Assembly (NCBI RefSeq): GCF_016802725.1
Contig: NC_052671.1
Span: 14,279,231-14,343,230, forward strand
From: Solenopsis invicta
Taxonomy: Eukaryota > Arthropoda > Insecta > Hymenoptera > Formicidae
Direction of reading: 5' to 3'
Length of the DNA: 64,000 nt
Positions within the stretch are counted from its first letter, which is position 1. Each line of letters opens with the position of its first letter. The notes under the pieces were generated by a model, which saw nothing but the letters and a program-made list of their open reading frames with translations, searched no databases and was not told the origin of the DNA. Positions 9,790 through 22,944 of the stretch are shown in pieces. Position numbers and translations under genes: made by a program.

Positions 9790-11031
9790 CTTTCTTGGGG
9801 ATCAGGGACTTGAGCAGCAACACGGCGTTCTCGTCGCAAGCCCAACCGTGCATCTTCCGATAACTGTCGCGGCCCTTCTCGGTTAATTTGTCCCAAGGCT
9901 TGGGCTTGCTAAGCAACTCGCTGACCGTGCCTTGACTTAATCCGAGAACGTATTTGGCGAATAGTCTTTGACCGATATTGTGTATCGACAACAGCTCGCG
10001 CACCCGCCTGGCTATGTGAAGAGTGTCAAGATTCTGCGAGGCGTACTTGTCCATGTTATGACGCAACATTTCCTGCAGTCTCGCCTCCATAGGATCACCC
10101 TTTGGAATGAGGGACTCGCCCAGCCGACCGGCCATACCGGCAGCACCGAACTCGTCACCGAATCGGAAGGGATACGCTCGATCGTCAAACCGAAACGGAC
10201 TCTTCAGCGTATCGAGGACGCTCAGCCCGCCGATATTGTTATTCGCAAGGTGATGACTATTGTTATTATTGTGACAAGATTCTTGATCGGGCGGACTCTT
10301 CGGGGGCGGTGCGCTCGGTACGACGGGCGTGAGACCGCTGCCATTGATGGAAGCCGAAGGAGTACTAGTTTCCACCATCGACGTTGGTGGTTGGAAGCTC
10401 GGCGGCGATGTCAAGGCGGTTGTGGAGGATGGTGTCGGAGGCGCCGGCGTTTCATGTCCCGATACCGGCGTTGGCGCTTTCTCAATGACATCAAGACTGC
10501 CCAGGGGTGTTGTACCGATCGGGGTGTTCGATTTCACCGGGGTATTCGAGGTGGACGACGGATCCGCACCCGGTGATGGAAGATGATTTAAACTACTTGG
10601 CGTTGTTGGCGGGTGTAACCCTATGTGCGGTTGGGCTTGTTGCAATTGTTGTTGCTGTTGTGTCAACTGGCTTAATTGAGATGGCTGTGATTGTTGCTGT
10701 TGTTGTTGTTGTTGCTGCTGCTGCTGTTGCTGCTGTTGTTGCTGCTGTTGGCTCATGATAGACCTTTCCAATGTCCGCCTCCAATTGGCAACGATTTCTT
10801 CACCGAGAAACGAGCCGAAAGTCTCGACGTTCTGGAGGGGTGGCGGGAAGAGGAGGCTCGAAGTCGTCGAAGTGGCCGAAGAGGGCGTCGGGGTGGAACG
10901 TGGAGGGAGGGAGGCTGCTGTCGGAGGCGGTGGCGGTGGTTGCTGGGAGGACACGTGGGACGTAGGTGGCACACCTCCGACCCCGTGGGGCGAGGCGGTC
11001 GAGGCGCGCTGCAGGGGTGACGATAATCCAC
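9790..11031 (-). CDS. ct: cut homeobox protein, internal exon with CUT repeat 1 (partial gene)
   Basis: Internal coding exon of Cut, a nuclear DNA-binding transcription factor that specifies external sensory organs, Malpighian tubules and other fates in insects. It holds 413 whole codons plus a split codon at each end. The acceptor (TTTTTGGTGGTTGCAG, with a CTGAC branch-like site) is at 11032 and the donor AAAG|GTGAGTA at 9789; the phase is 1 at both ends. In order it encodes a Pro/Ser/Thr-rich stretch, a conserved segment containing SFLGEEIVANWRRTLERSI, 20 glutamines (10691-10750), a Pro/Ser/Thr and Asn/His-rich linker, a conserved block with MAGRLGESLIPKGDPMEA, and CUT repeat 1 (about 9791-10030; motifs IGQRLFAKYVLGLSQGTVS and SKPKPWDKLTEKGRDSYRKM). 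The CR1 block is nearly identical to Drosophila Cut as I know it. The donor falls just after SLIPKK, so CR1 ends with this exon. CR2, CR3 and the homeodomain must lie beyond position 1. Confidence 0.95.
10691..10750 (-). repeat. Polyglutamine tract (20 Q) in cut
   Basis: Twenty consecutive glutamine codons mixing CAA and CAG, followed by further Q-rich sequence (to about 10620). The mixed codons suggest an old, relatively slippage-resistant tract rather than a recently expanded pure CAG run. The antisense strand shows a spurious poly-Leu frame. Confidence 0.9.
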
Positions 11032-12940
11032 CTGCAACCACCAAAAACACAAGGGAGCCCGTCAGCACGATCTCACGCGTACATGACACTCAACCTAATT
11101 TCGGCTCGCGATGTTGTCCCCGTTCTGATCGCCAGTCCGTCCGCGCTGTCTCTTTCGTGCCGGAAATCGACCCGGTGATCTCGGCTCTCTTGATCATCTT
11201 CTGGGACGACAGACGACCGAGACTCTCTTTTTCGACGCTTCGTCGGATCACAATCCACGCTTGAGTGTACAAACGAGGAACGACGTGGACGCCAACGAGA
11301 GGAGGACTGTGGAGACGTTGCCGATCGACCGGAAAGAAATCGTGGACGTAAGGATACCGTCCATCTCGCGTTGAACGTTGATCGCGATGACGCGCGCGGA
11401 TTCGAGAAATCACGTCGAATAAGACGCAATTCTTTATCCCGCGACATGTTTGTCGCGAATGTCAGAGCACGGAATATCGCAGGATTGGGAACAAAAACAT
11501 TCTACGTGGCTGTATTCTGGGAAGTATTGTGTGATCTTTTAAAGTGCCATCAAGGCTGGCCTCGAAAAAGGATTTTATGTTATCACGTAATCTCGGTGTA
11601 CGAGATGCTTGGAATCTTTATGGAGAGACGATGCTCTTATTCCATTACGATTAAAGGAAGTAATAACTAGGATCGGAAAGATAGGAACGCGAACGGCGCG
11701 GCGCGGCGACGACGACGTAGAAGGATGGATTCGGTCGGTTTGATTTAGAAAGGGCGACACGTTGCAGTATCCCTCTGGCTCTCTGCATGTATAGAGTGTC
11801 TCTTTCTCATTCCCTCTCATCGCGCGCTCTCTCTGTCAGCATGGATCGATTCATAATAAACTCTGTCCCCGAAACAATGGCTCGGCCCGGGCAAATATTG
11901 CGAATATCGTCCACAAATTTGCGTGCACGAAGTTTGCGTTTCCCAGTGTACGGATGGAAATGGGAGGGAAGAGCGGTTTAGAGGACCCTTTACACGGGCA
12001 AGAGAGGAACGTTTGGAACATTCGGTAAAAGACAGGGTAGGCCTATAAGAGAGAAAGATGGGCTAATATGTGTCTGGTGGTGTTAGTACCTTCCACGAAT
12101 GTACGTTAATATTAGCGAAAGAGAGTGGCTCGAAAAAAGTGCAGCCCAAGCAGCCAAGTCTGGGGAGATGAGATATGTATATGAGAGAGAAATAGAGACG
12201 ATAGGAATGATAATAGAGATAGATTGGAGAAAGAGAGAGATAGAGAACAGTAAAAGGGAAGATAGTATGAAAGGCAGAGAAAGACAGAGAGATATATATA
12301 TATCTATATATATATATATGGAAAGAGAGAGAAAGAGAGAGCGAGTCAGAGAAAAGTGCGAACACAATGGCAAGCAGGGTTATTTTTGTTGTTCTCTTTT
12401 CCGATAAGCTCCTTCAGTCATCCCTCGTTTATTCTATAGAAGCGTTCTTGCGTCCGCGTTGCGTGACTCGTGTCCTTTTCATTGTTACTCGATGATAAAG
12501 CCCGTCGACGGAGCCTCGAAGAGAGAGAGTCGGGGACCGAAGATCAGAGCGGTAGCGCAAGAATTAGAAGCGAGATCGCCGAGGTGTGATCGACCTACCG
12601 ACACCTCGTTACTTCTGTTCTTATTCAACTACTGCCTTTTTAAAATTTTTATACAAATTCCTACTGTACATAATTGAACGTTACATGAATTTTTTATTTA
12701 TTTGCTATATGTATGCTCTCGATTAACTACTATCCGTATTTAGAGACAATAACTTTTGAACGTTTAATTTTTCCGAAACAACTACTTTCAGTATAAATTG
12801 TACAAGGTTGGAAATCGGCTATCCCGACTCTGTAATTCTGCATCTTATTTTTTTTTCAAGTTTTGTTAAATATTAAAATTAAGTGCCTCGCGTTACTTTG
12901 ATACATAACGACCTTAAATGAAACATACTGGTCCACTTAC
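11032..12940 (-). other. cut intron between coiled-coil and CR1 exons
   Basis: A 1,909 bp intron with GTAAGT at its 5' end (12935-12940) and TTGCAG at its 3' end. A CTGAC branch-like site lies about 25 nt before the acceptor. It contains a GA/TA-rich low-complexity block (12165-12355) but no convincing coding sequence on either strand; open frames here are low-complexity or antisense shadows. Confidence 0.85.
12165..12355 (+). repeat. GA-rich and TA-repeat low-complexity block
   Basis: Purine-rich GAGA tracts surround a run of TATA dinucleotides (about 12292-12320) inside the cut intron. Open frames on both strands here are artefacts of the repeat. Confidence 0.85.
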
Positions 12941-13259
12941 CGAGTGCGTCGGGTGTATTGGAGGGTTTCAGGTTCTCGGCTTGTTGGAGCGCCTTGAAGC
13001 GCTCCATAAGAAGATGCTCCAAGCTCTTTCCAGGTTCGCCAGTTGGTATCTGCGAAAGGTCGACTGACCTCAGCACACTAATTTCGCGCTTCAGGTCATC
13101 ATAGTCCCTCTGCCGTTCCAATTTGCTCTCCAGTCTGTTGATGTGCTGCCTGCGCACTTCGAGCTCCTCCTCGAGCCGCGCCGTTGCTTGCGCACTTGTC
13201 TCCTGAAGACGTTGCAGGCTCTGCTGTAGCCTGGACACCTCCTCAACCAACTGGTTGAT
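12941..13259 (-). CDS. ct: cut homeobox protein, coiled-coil exon (partial gene)
   Basis: Exon immediately 5' of the CR1 exon; 106 codons plus one base. The acceptor TTGCTATTTTTAG is at 13260 and the donor CTCG|GTAAGT at 12940. It starts in phase 0 with residues INQLVEEVSRLQQSLQRLQE and ends with G of a glycine codon, which the next exon completes, so the junction reads PDALG-GLSSPLQ in frame. It is an amphipathic heptad-type helix rich in Leu, Gln, Glu and Arg for about 65 residues, then SVDLSQIPTGEPGKSLEHLL and MERFKALQQAENLKPSN. The pattern matches the coiled coil shared by CUX1/CASP and insect Cut (QLVEDVQRLQ-like start, RLE.KLE repeat, LLLE/LLME block). The reading frame has no ATG here, so translation starts in an exon upstream that I could not find. 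Confidence 0.93.
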
Positions 13260-16200
13260 CTAAAAATAGCAACATCGACCTCGTTAAGTGCCTGATAAAA
13301 TCATATCCGTGTAAATTGCAAATCAATGAAGTAACACGTATGAATCATTGAAAAGTCTTAAATGTTAATATCCCTCCCAACGCGATGTCTCTCTCGCGCG
13401 CGCTCTCGTTATATTTACTGAATGACGCTGACGATAAAATTCCGCGCATTAAGGAAGACATCGCGCGGTATAAATCACAGGAATTGCTACTTTCTGAAAT
13501 ATCGCCGAGTACTTTCGCATCGCTCATCAGGAAATCGACTCGGGGCGATTAAATGGAGACGGAACGTAACTACATTATCATCGACGCAAATATAGAATCA
13601 CATTTACGAGTTCCTCTCCCTCCTTCGCGATTCGCCTCGAGCATCGTTTATCTGGGACCGAACCTAGTAAGGAGCTTACCAGAAGCTCTTTATTAATTTT
13701 ATCGGGAATATATATACGGAAATCAATAGCGAACGCTTAAGAGAGGATAACTTTAAATCTTGGCGAGTCTAAATGTAATTACCGTGGATTAAATTACGTA
13801 TAAAGTTTCAATCGGATCGATCGAATCGTTGAATTGTCATCCAATTATCGTATCGGTAATAATTTATGACATGTGTCACCGACTATCTTGTCGCTTCGAC
13901 ACTTGAAGTTCTTGAAGATCAATTAGATAATAAATATGCGATTTCGCAGCATTTCATATCTTATTGTTAGCAGAAGACACGTGATTTCGCGAAAAACCGG
14001 CGATTTGACATTTTTATAATTTCTACCATTTAAAATTAACAAAATTAGTTCGGCAATTAAAAAAAGAGACAAAAACTTAATACTCTCAAGAATTTTTCCG
14101 ATGTCGAAAGAATTAAAAAATACAAAATACTAATTAGCGGGAAGAATTAAGTACATCCTACAGGATGAAAGAATCAATGACATTTATACTCATGGTGTCG
14201 CCCGCAGCGACGTATACGAAGTACATCCGTCCCCTCATTAATGCGTCATCGATCCGCACATAATAATTACAGTGCGACCGCGCCGTCTTGTTTTTCCATC
14301 TCTATAACGAGGACGAATCCGGGATGTTGAAAGAATCGAGTGGCAGGAACGGCGGCAAAAAATTATTGCAACGAATAGAGCGTGCGGCAATCGTTGTGTT
14401 GCCACTGTGCCGCAATCAATCGCGATGAATTGCGAGCACTCGAAACCTATCCACGTGTTCCGCGAGGGTTCACGTGGATGCGTGTGCGCGAGGATACGGA
14501 ACGGTGGGAAGGGCAGGCTGCAGGCGCAGGAAGAGAAAGAGAGAGAACCGATCGAAGAGGAGCAGGACGGGGGACGGTTTTAAAGCGCCCGAGTACGTTG
14601 GCGCGCAACGCGATGCAACGAGCTACGTGAACGAGATCGTATCAATTGTTTTTCTCACCGTGGCATCGTCTCTTTCTCTCTCTCTCTCTTTTTCCGCGGG
14701 TTAATCGAGAAGCAACGACTTCAATCTCGCGAAATTCGCACCTCTGCCGCACAGTCGCGGTGATACGCGTGTTTCGCATCTTGCGATGCGTTTCGGCCAT
14801 TCCCGATAATTAAATTTATTTAAAATCCACGCGAAAATTCCCTTCTCGATTTGCCATGCCGGCGTATTCAGTGACAGTAAATGGATATGACCGTGCGATA
14901 TCGATTGAGTCTTTAGAATTTAATGAAATTAACTACATTCCTCTGGCGCCTTGTAATGCCATGACTCATCGCGGTAGCGTAAAATCGAACAGCCTTGACG
15001 CACGCGGTAAACTTGCACGTTTTTACTCGTTAGTTTATTTATCGGGGGCGGCTACCTGTCGATTGTCCTCCGTTTTACCCATAATCGATACGCGCTTACG
15101 TCCAGAAGCTTCGTTTCTACTTGTGCGTATGTATATGTAGCGAACGAACACGTATACGTGTGCGGCGATGTCACACTTACACGCACACATACACGCACAC
15201 ATATCGGTATACAGGTAAGAACTGACGCGAGTGTAGATAAGTACGCATTGACGTTCGATATACCATCGGGTAGAAAGGGGTGGTTGCTCTGTTGGCGGGG
15301 GTGGTTTGTGTAGGGATAAGTTTCCGAAGTTGCCGCGATCGCTCGCAATAATGTCCGCCATTAGTGGCGATGGGGTAGGTTATCGCCATGAGGGAAACCT
15401 GAAACGAAGGACAGGTGGAATTAACACCACGTCGATCGACGAACTTACGATAAATACGGCGACGACCCGGCCGATGCGTGTGTTGGTTTTTTTTTTTTTT
15501 CACGTGACGGACGCTCACCCCTTGCGTTCGGCGCTGTGGGAGAGCGGTCTATCGACTTCGCTCTCCGTCTCTTTCGTGACTGCTGTTTAACGATGCGAAT
15601 AAAAGGAGAAATCAACGCACGCAGTGCAAAATGTGACCACATGTTTCTTCAATTAGCGAACTATAGAGCGAGTAAAGCTTCGGAATGCTGAACCTACTTT
15701 AAACTTTCTTCTGACACATGTTTCATGAGAAATAGAAACGATCGTGACATAATACCATCTGTATTATTGAACGCATATACGTGTGCAATTTTTAAATTGT
15801 TCAGTTATCGTGACATTAAAAGCATTTTATGAATTATAATACATGTACAATATATTTTTATAATATTCCCATGTTAACGTGTGTAACAGTCATGTGATAT
15901 TATCTATATGAATCTAAGATAAAACAGACAATTTAATAAAACTTTTATTTGATATGTGGGTACATATGTACTGATTTAGCGTTTCCTCCCTTACGCGGGT
16001 TAAATTTAGTATAATTTAGTAATATTATTATACACCGATATTCTAATTTAAAATGCAATATGTCGCCTGAAAGCAACGGAAGATCACTTCTTAACTCGCG
16101 CAACTGTTTTTCACGACTCAAAGTTGATTCATTATTAATACTATCGAGTATCGATAGCATTAATAATCATATGCTATTTAGAGATGTCTGTACGAGGATC

Positions 16201-19103
16201 AATGGATTTCAGTTAAATTTAATGCTTCCGGGAAGTTTATAAAAACCTCGTGAACTCTGATTGTTGCAGACGTATATCGTTCGCTATATTGAATTTCAAC
16301 CTTGTACTGAATTTCACTTCCATTCTACCTCGCAAATAATTTTATCAGAAGAGAAAGAGAGACAGAGAGAGAGAAACAGAGAAATTCTGCATCTTGGTAT
16401 TAAGTTTAATGAAATTAGGTCAATACATCTTTTGATATATAACAAATTAATTGAATAGTTAATTTGAATTATAAGAACAATAATAATACTAATACTGTAC
16501 TTTATATTAAAAATAATACTCGATGGATAAAATATTCAAAGAATTAATTACAAATGGCATGACTCAAAAATAAAAACATTTTGAAAAAGCAATTTAATAA
16601 TTACTAGTTTGTTTGACGGAAAAAAAGTTGAAGAAGGGTAGAGATCATGAAAGAAGTAAGAGTGAAGAATTATCGCTTGGGACGGCGGCAGAGGGTGGCG
16701 GATGTTGGCAGGTTTTCTACGTTGGAACAATGTCATCAGTAGAAGGAGAACCGCTCGTTAGCGAGATTCTCGACTGCTGCAGAGCCACACAAAGTTGGTG
16801 TGCGCGCATAAGAGACGTACGTGTAGGGGGTAGTGACCAACGAACAACCTCTCCCTCTCCCCTCTCCCCCTCAGCACGAAGGCGTCCAATCCGGGTGGTG
16901 AAGTGGGGGCGAGTTGAAGCAAAAACAATCGGGGCTTGATCGATGGTCGTGAGGTATGGCGACGAGGATGTGAAGGCGAGTCGGAAGACATGATCGGTCG
17001 TATGCAAATTAAAGCGAGGACGGTGGGCTCCGAGCTGGCTCGTAGGGAAGAACCGGAGGGTGCGAAGTCGAAGGGTACGCGCGGAGGGTGTGCGCAAGGG
17101 CTGCCTGTACGCGGTGGTGTCAAGCAAACTTGAAGTAGCCGCACGCGTCCGTATTGTTTCTTGACCGTCGCGCCACCCTCTCGCCCTCCCCCGCCCACCC
17201 CCAACCCCCTTTTCCACGATCCCACACGTCCTCTTCCCTTCGCAACCCCCTTAATCCTACGCGATTTTTGCTATTTGCATTATATAGGCGTCGGAGGCCT
17301 TTGTTTGTTGAGCTATTGATCACATTTTCTCCTGCGGTATAATCAATCTTCACGCATACGTCCACGGCCTTTCTCATCCTTACGTGTGAACACGCACGTG
17401 TGTACGTGCGCGCGTACACGCGCGAATGTATGCACGGACGCGGTGACTCGAGTAACGGCGGCTCTCCGATATCCATACGCCGCGGCACATTAGAACCCCT
17501 TTTCGTATATACGTACGTAGATTCGGTACAGGGACAAGATGGCCGTTTGCTTCGTATTAATTTCGTAGTCTGTCCGCCAATGATGCGTCGGTACGAGATC
17601 GTCATGGCCGTCGAAACTCACGTTCTCGCTTTCCGTGGTTTCACGGTTCCCCCTTTCCCTACTTCCACGTCGCATTATCGTCTCCACGTGGACGACGGGT
17701 ACGCAAATATAAATTGTCGTTTACGTCCGGATACTTTGATATCCCTTTGATCTATATCCATTACCTCGACATATCTTTGATGGAGTCAAATATCGTAAAA
17801 GTTGGATTTTCACGGCTCATTTGCTTATTCGATTTCTTCCCGATTTGTGGCCGATTCTTTCTTTTGCCAGTGATTATTTCCAATAAGTTGCAAAATTATA
17901 ATTTGGAAGTGCCTTTTAGCAAACGAGAACAACGTGGCCATATTTTAATTTGGTGACTGAAAACCTTGATTCCAGCATGTGCAGATTCTTTCATTCTTAC
18001 CGCGATTAATTGAATTAAATACAATCGCAAATCCCTTTTGTAATACGGAAGAAAAATATGCTCAACGCTTTATATTTCAGAAAGATAACAGTGAAGAGGA
18101 AAAAAAAAGATTTACAGAAGTTATGGAAAGTACATTTTGCTAAGGAGCAACGATCCATGTGAAATTCAATGAATCTTTCATGGACGGACGAGCGCTTTGT
18201 TATATCGCTCGATCTATCGCGAGAATTTCAACTTGGGTAGATCACGCCGGACTTTTGTAGAATCTCGTTCTGGGGACCGATATCGGAGAGTCACGATAGG
18301 AAGATTCCATTTTTGCATCTCGGGAGGAAAGATCGCCGGTATCAACCCCTTTAGCGGCAAAGCACCCCTTTGGGCCGTGGAGCTTTCTCCCATGGAGGTT
18401 CGCTCCTCTTCTCGCCACAGGAGAATGCCAATTAAAAGCCGAGGTCGGAAAGAAAGCCCAATCGATAAGAGGCGGCTTGCCTTCCTCTTTCTCGCTCTAT
18501 CTCGCCGATTTTCATTCTCCTACTCATTCTCCTTCCCTTTCACTCTGCCGACGTGGGTAGCTGAAGCAACCGAAGCGAAGGGTTGCCCAAACTGGGAAGT
18601 GGGAATTATGGGCAGGATTAATATGCAAGGACTGGATACGTGCGGTGGCAGGAGGTGGAGGAGACGGAGTAGAAGGAGGATGGGCGGCTAGGGGCTGCAG
18701 GAGGGTGGCGAAGCAACAAAAGGGGTCGAAGGGGAAGTATAGATGGAGAGAAAGGGGCTTTCCGTTTTCTGTCTTCGTCAGGCCGACGTCGAGATAGCTG
18801 GGTCGGTCATTCGTCCTCTCTCCGTCTTCGCCCACGTCTCTCTCGTTCTATCAGCTCGCATCTCATCCCCACTACACCCTCCTTACAGGATACACGGCTA
18901 ACGGACACCCCTATCGATTTTACAACTCGATATATGTGAATACCCACTTGTCTAATGACTGATCGGGCTTCGAGCTCAACCCTTTCCCTCTCTCGAGCGT
19001 CCTCCCTCGAACCCCTTCGCGTTTCTGGCCGAGCTTCTCCGCCAGCCATCCTCCGCTGGTACGATACCACCTCACGGGAACTGTGGAGAATGAGAAAGGG
19101 GAA

Positions 19104-19150
<47 letters not shown>

Positions 19151-21263
19151 GAGAAAAGCAGCAGCGGCAGAAGGAAGAGGGCGCGGGAGAGAGTTGAGGC
19201 CGAATGTATCTCGCCTCATTACACTGACTACGTGCCTTTGGCCAACATCTCGCGTTGCATCGACGCGCATACCCTCGCAAAAATCCGACAGAAAGGGTGC
19301 TGCTCACCATCCCTATCGCGACGTGTCTGAATTTTTTGCCGTGGGTGGAAAAAAGTAGCGAGATATGGTCAGCTGCGATTCGTCAGGAGATTCGTCATTG
19401 TTCGCCACGAAGACATTTTAATAAGAACTACCCTAGCGATATATGAAATCAGAAAATAACAAAATGTTATTCGATCATCGTGAAACCTTATCTCGGCTTA
19501 CGTTTTAAATCATACAGCAAACACGCGATTGAGTAACAAAAATTATTTTCTCATTAAATCTTTAAGTCTTTAGCAGTACAGATATAATTTGAAAATTTTC
19601 TTCACGCGAATTTTTAAGCGCGCAATTATTCGTAGATTGGCGCAACAATAACTCTTGAAATCGCCCGCGAGAATCGAGACTTCTCGAGGCAGCGTGCCCG
19701 TTAAGCAATCGAAGGCAATGTTTACCTTACAGAAGCTACGCACGACGCGACGCGGCGTGGAGAGTTGAGGCGCGGAGGGATGAGAAAGCGAACCGTGCTG
19801 GGGTAGCGCGCGAAGGGAGGCGGATAAGAGGGGTGTCGCCGGTCGTAACGTACCTCGGTACGAAGGGTAGAAGGCAAAATGTATGATATTTTATTTTAGC
19901 GTTCTTCTGGGCGCCGCTAGATAAGCCTCCGAGGATTTATGCTTATTACGAGCGAGCACCGGCGAGGGCACTCTTTGCCGAAACTGGTCCTATACATACG
20001 GTAGTACGCGATCCTCCTGGTTGCCACCCTCACCACTCCCACACCTTCCCTCGTCTCTCACTCTCGCACCCCTGATACACGCGGTTATGCGTAATATACA
20101 TCAGATTATGAAAGCTAGTAATACCAGGTAGAGACTCGACCATGCGATATTGCCTTTATAATGGAACGACATCTCCTCGCGCGCTCGGTTTAGTCACCCT
20201 GAGCTACGGTATTGTTTTAAAAACTTGTATTATCAGAAATGTATGTAAACAGTCTTGCTTGAAGCGCGACTGCACCGCGCTGTTTTTTTTTCCTTTTTTT
20301 GCAATTTTTTACGATTACAATCGAGACTTCTGCCGAGGATAGGTGATGCACAAAGTTCGCGTTTATATCCAATATTATTGAAGATATTGAAAATTATTAC
20401 CGTCCATTCATTATTTGTAAAGCCCCACTAATCCGCGTATGAATGTTCGATGAGGTGAATAAAACTTAATAAAATAAATCATGTCATTTTCACTTATCGA
20501 AGGTATCGATATTCATTAATGTGCCGCGATGTGTGCCAATGTAGCATAAAAGGCTAATGAGAATTAAATATATAGATCTAACACGCTCGCGTGTTCTCAT
20601 GTTCGCGCGGCGAACGGAACGATTAAATCGTTACGGGGCATAAATTATTTCCACAGCTGACCTAATAATTTCTCGATGTTTACAAAGGATTTAGCCGTCT
20701 TCGGCACCTGCGCTGCTACGATCCGCAATCGACCGGACGCCGGCCACGAAGAATTAATATTAACCGCGTTCGTCATTTCTCTCTTCCCCGTACCTCTTCA
20801 CCCTTCTCATCTGCTCTCCTTCGCCCTATTCCTCTTTCTCTCCCCCGACTCTTTCTCTGATTTGCATTACGAGGACTACGCGTTTATGAATACGTACGCC
20901 CACCCACACTCGACTCGCGGTGGCTCGACAGAAGCCATATATTAGTCCGGGGCATTCGCCGGAGAGAAATATTGAAACGAGAGAAACGGGCACGGACTGC
21001 CGGGCTACGGATGGCAAGAAGAGGGACACTGAAGAGGAAGACGTCCGAGCGTATTCGTATCAATGTCCAGTGAAATTTGCAATAATCGCACCCTTCTACG
21101 CTTGCTCGTTTATTCGCCGAAAGAAACGATCAAAGATTCCGAGAAATACCACTTGCGCGAATCATTGTTTATAATTTTATAAAAAAAAGTAGTGTCACAG
21201 ATAACATAAAAAATAATAAAATATAATAATAGAATGATATATATTTATAAATAAAAAATGTAC
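13260..21263. other. cut upstream intron, proximal part
   Basis: Begins (cut strand) with the TTGCTATTTTTAG acceptor and a CTTAACG branch-like site. Alternates AT-rich stretches (13700-14300, 15650-16600, 19440-19660) with CpG-rich, purine/pyrimidine-skewed blocks (14380-15600, 16620-17740, 18200-19330, 19700-20060). CA repeats occur at 15170-15210. No further cut exon or other gene found. Confidence 0.5.
19105..19155 (+). repeat. (GA)n microsatellite
   Basis: Long GA run with a few A insertions, one of the two longest in the window; potential GAGA-factor binding tract. Confidence 0.9.
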
Positions 21264-21480
21264 ATATAGAGTGTGTCGAAATTCGCGACTCAAAATACTG
21301 TAGAAAGTAAGTTCTCGGAAAAATTAAGTAAAATAATTATTTGTTAATTTTTATTTCATACAATAATTTTTTTGTGATGTAAGGAGTGACACGACAGGCA
21401 ACATCTGATTTCTGATTGATCAGCTTTACACCATTGTATCTCAAAAATTACTATTTCAAATAAAAATCTACACTCTATAT
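21264..21480. mobile_element. 217-bp MITE with ATATAGAGTGT ends
   Basis: Starts ATATAGAGTGTGTCGAAATT and ends ATCTACACTCTATAT; 11-bp inverted ends. Non-coding. It abuts the family 2 element at 21493. Confidence 0.55.
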
Positions 21481-21492
21481 ACCTATATCAAT

Positions 21493-21923
21493 ACACCGAG
21501 AAAAAAATATTTTTAAACAAATAATTTTACTTGACACAAAAAATATTTACTCGGTGAGCCCTAATAGCTCATTACTTGCAATCAAGTTAAAAATCTCTCA
21601 ACTGAAATATTTATGTAAATAGAATCAAAAATATAATTTTTAAGCAAGTAATTTTTTTCTTTCAGTTTTAGAAAATATTTACTGTTATACTATTGTTATA
21701 ATTAAGGTCTTTTAATCTAAGAAAATAATTTAATTAAATTTAAGACCATTGGCTTATTATAAAATCATTATTTAAATGTAAAAAAAAAGTAAAAGTACAA
21801 AATTAGATATGTGTATTTATTTAAAAGTAAATATTTCTACTTAAACAAAACAAACAAATGCTTGCATCAAAATATATGATTCTAAGAATATGTATTTTTT
21901 TCAATAAAAAATTTTTCTCTTAG
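21493..21923 (-). mobile_element. MITE, family 2 copy 1
   Basis: On the plus strand it runs from CACCGAGAAAAAAATATTTT to AAAAAATTTTTCTCTTAGGG. Its reverse complement aligns by eye with 38971-39370 over the whole length, sharing CATATATTTTGATGCAAGCA, TTTTCTTAGATTAAAA, TTACATAAATATTT and CCGAGTAAATA. Non-coding. Confidence 0.65.
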
Positions 21924-22944
21924 GGTATATATTTATAAATACAGAATAACCTATATTATTAGGTTCTATTATTGTAACGCAATAAGAAAACGGTTTAGAA
22001 ATTTGAGTTCAATTTTTAAATAAAATATTTTTAAACAAGGAAACGATTATATTATTGCAACGATATCATATTAAGTGCAAAGGTAAACGAAAACTTCTGC
22101 ATGGTAGACGTATTCCGTCTGAAATCACTGCGGTCCATCGACGGGTATCGAAAGTGTCAACATCGCCGGCTTACTCGGCGTCTGGGCGCGAGCGGAGGAA
22201 GCTCGCGGGTAGCAAACAATCATTTCCCTCCCCGGGAAGGACAGCGAGAGATCATAAACGTGCGCGAGTGTTGCGAGGGTCGCGAGTCGGGCATTTATTT
22301 CATAATCAGCAGCTTTCGAATCGCCGTCATTGTACGCGGCAGCGCTTATTGACAGAAATGCTCGATAGGAAATGCTCAGCCGTTGGTCCCTGACATTTAT
22401 GCGGTGGCTCTTCCTCCTCGGTGGGAGAGAAGGTGGGTGGGCGCGATCTCGCGCGCGTGTATGCGTTTGCATGCGCGTATATACGTGGTGCACATACGAA
22501 GGTACGAGCGCTTAACACCACACGCGCCGCACGATAGGTCGAATCGCGGAGGGTGAGCAACGACAACTGCCGATCGGGCTGAAGCACACATTATTATCCA
22601 TCCGGCAGTGACATATATCGGAGGGGCGCGAGTGTGTTGGATGCGCGCACACACACACATCCTTAACCCTGACTGCATTGTCGCGCTGGCTAATGAGAAA
22701 GTTGCGAGTTTCGCCATTCCGGTACGAGGCGGTGCGCGGTCGGGAAATACCGAAACCCGCGTTCCGATCGAAGGAGCGACTCGAGGCTGGTCGCGCGGCG
22801 GTGGTGGTTTCGCGAAAAGATAGGGATCGGGGCGATTATCCGTTCGACGATTTTGCGGCTTTACTTGATGGGAGCGTTTGCGGAATGTTTCGTGCGCGGA
22901 TTATAATTTGCGCGTGACGATCGAGAACGAAACGAAAATTTAGG

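Noticed and set aside
10691..11020. Plus-strand frame with about 20 leucines
   Set aside because: Antisense of the polyglutamine and Pro-rich part of the cut CR1 exon.
15180..15222. Plus-strand ATACAG|GTAAGA resembling a ratchet point
   Set aside because: The upstream tract is a CA repeat and the strand is opposite to cut.
19716..19735. Second recursive-splice-like site (CTTCTGTAAG|GTAAAC, minus strand)
   Set aside because: No pyrimidine tract, no CAG/TAG and a weak donor.
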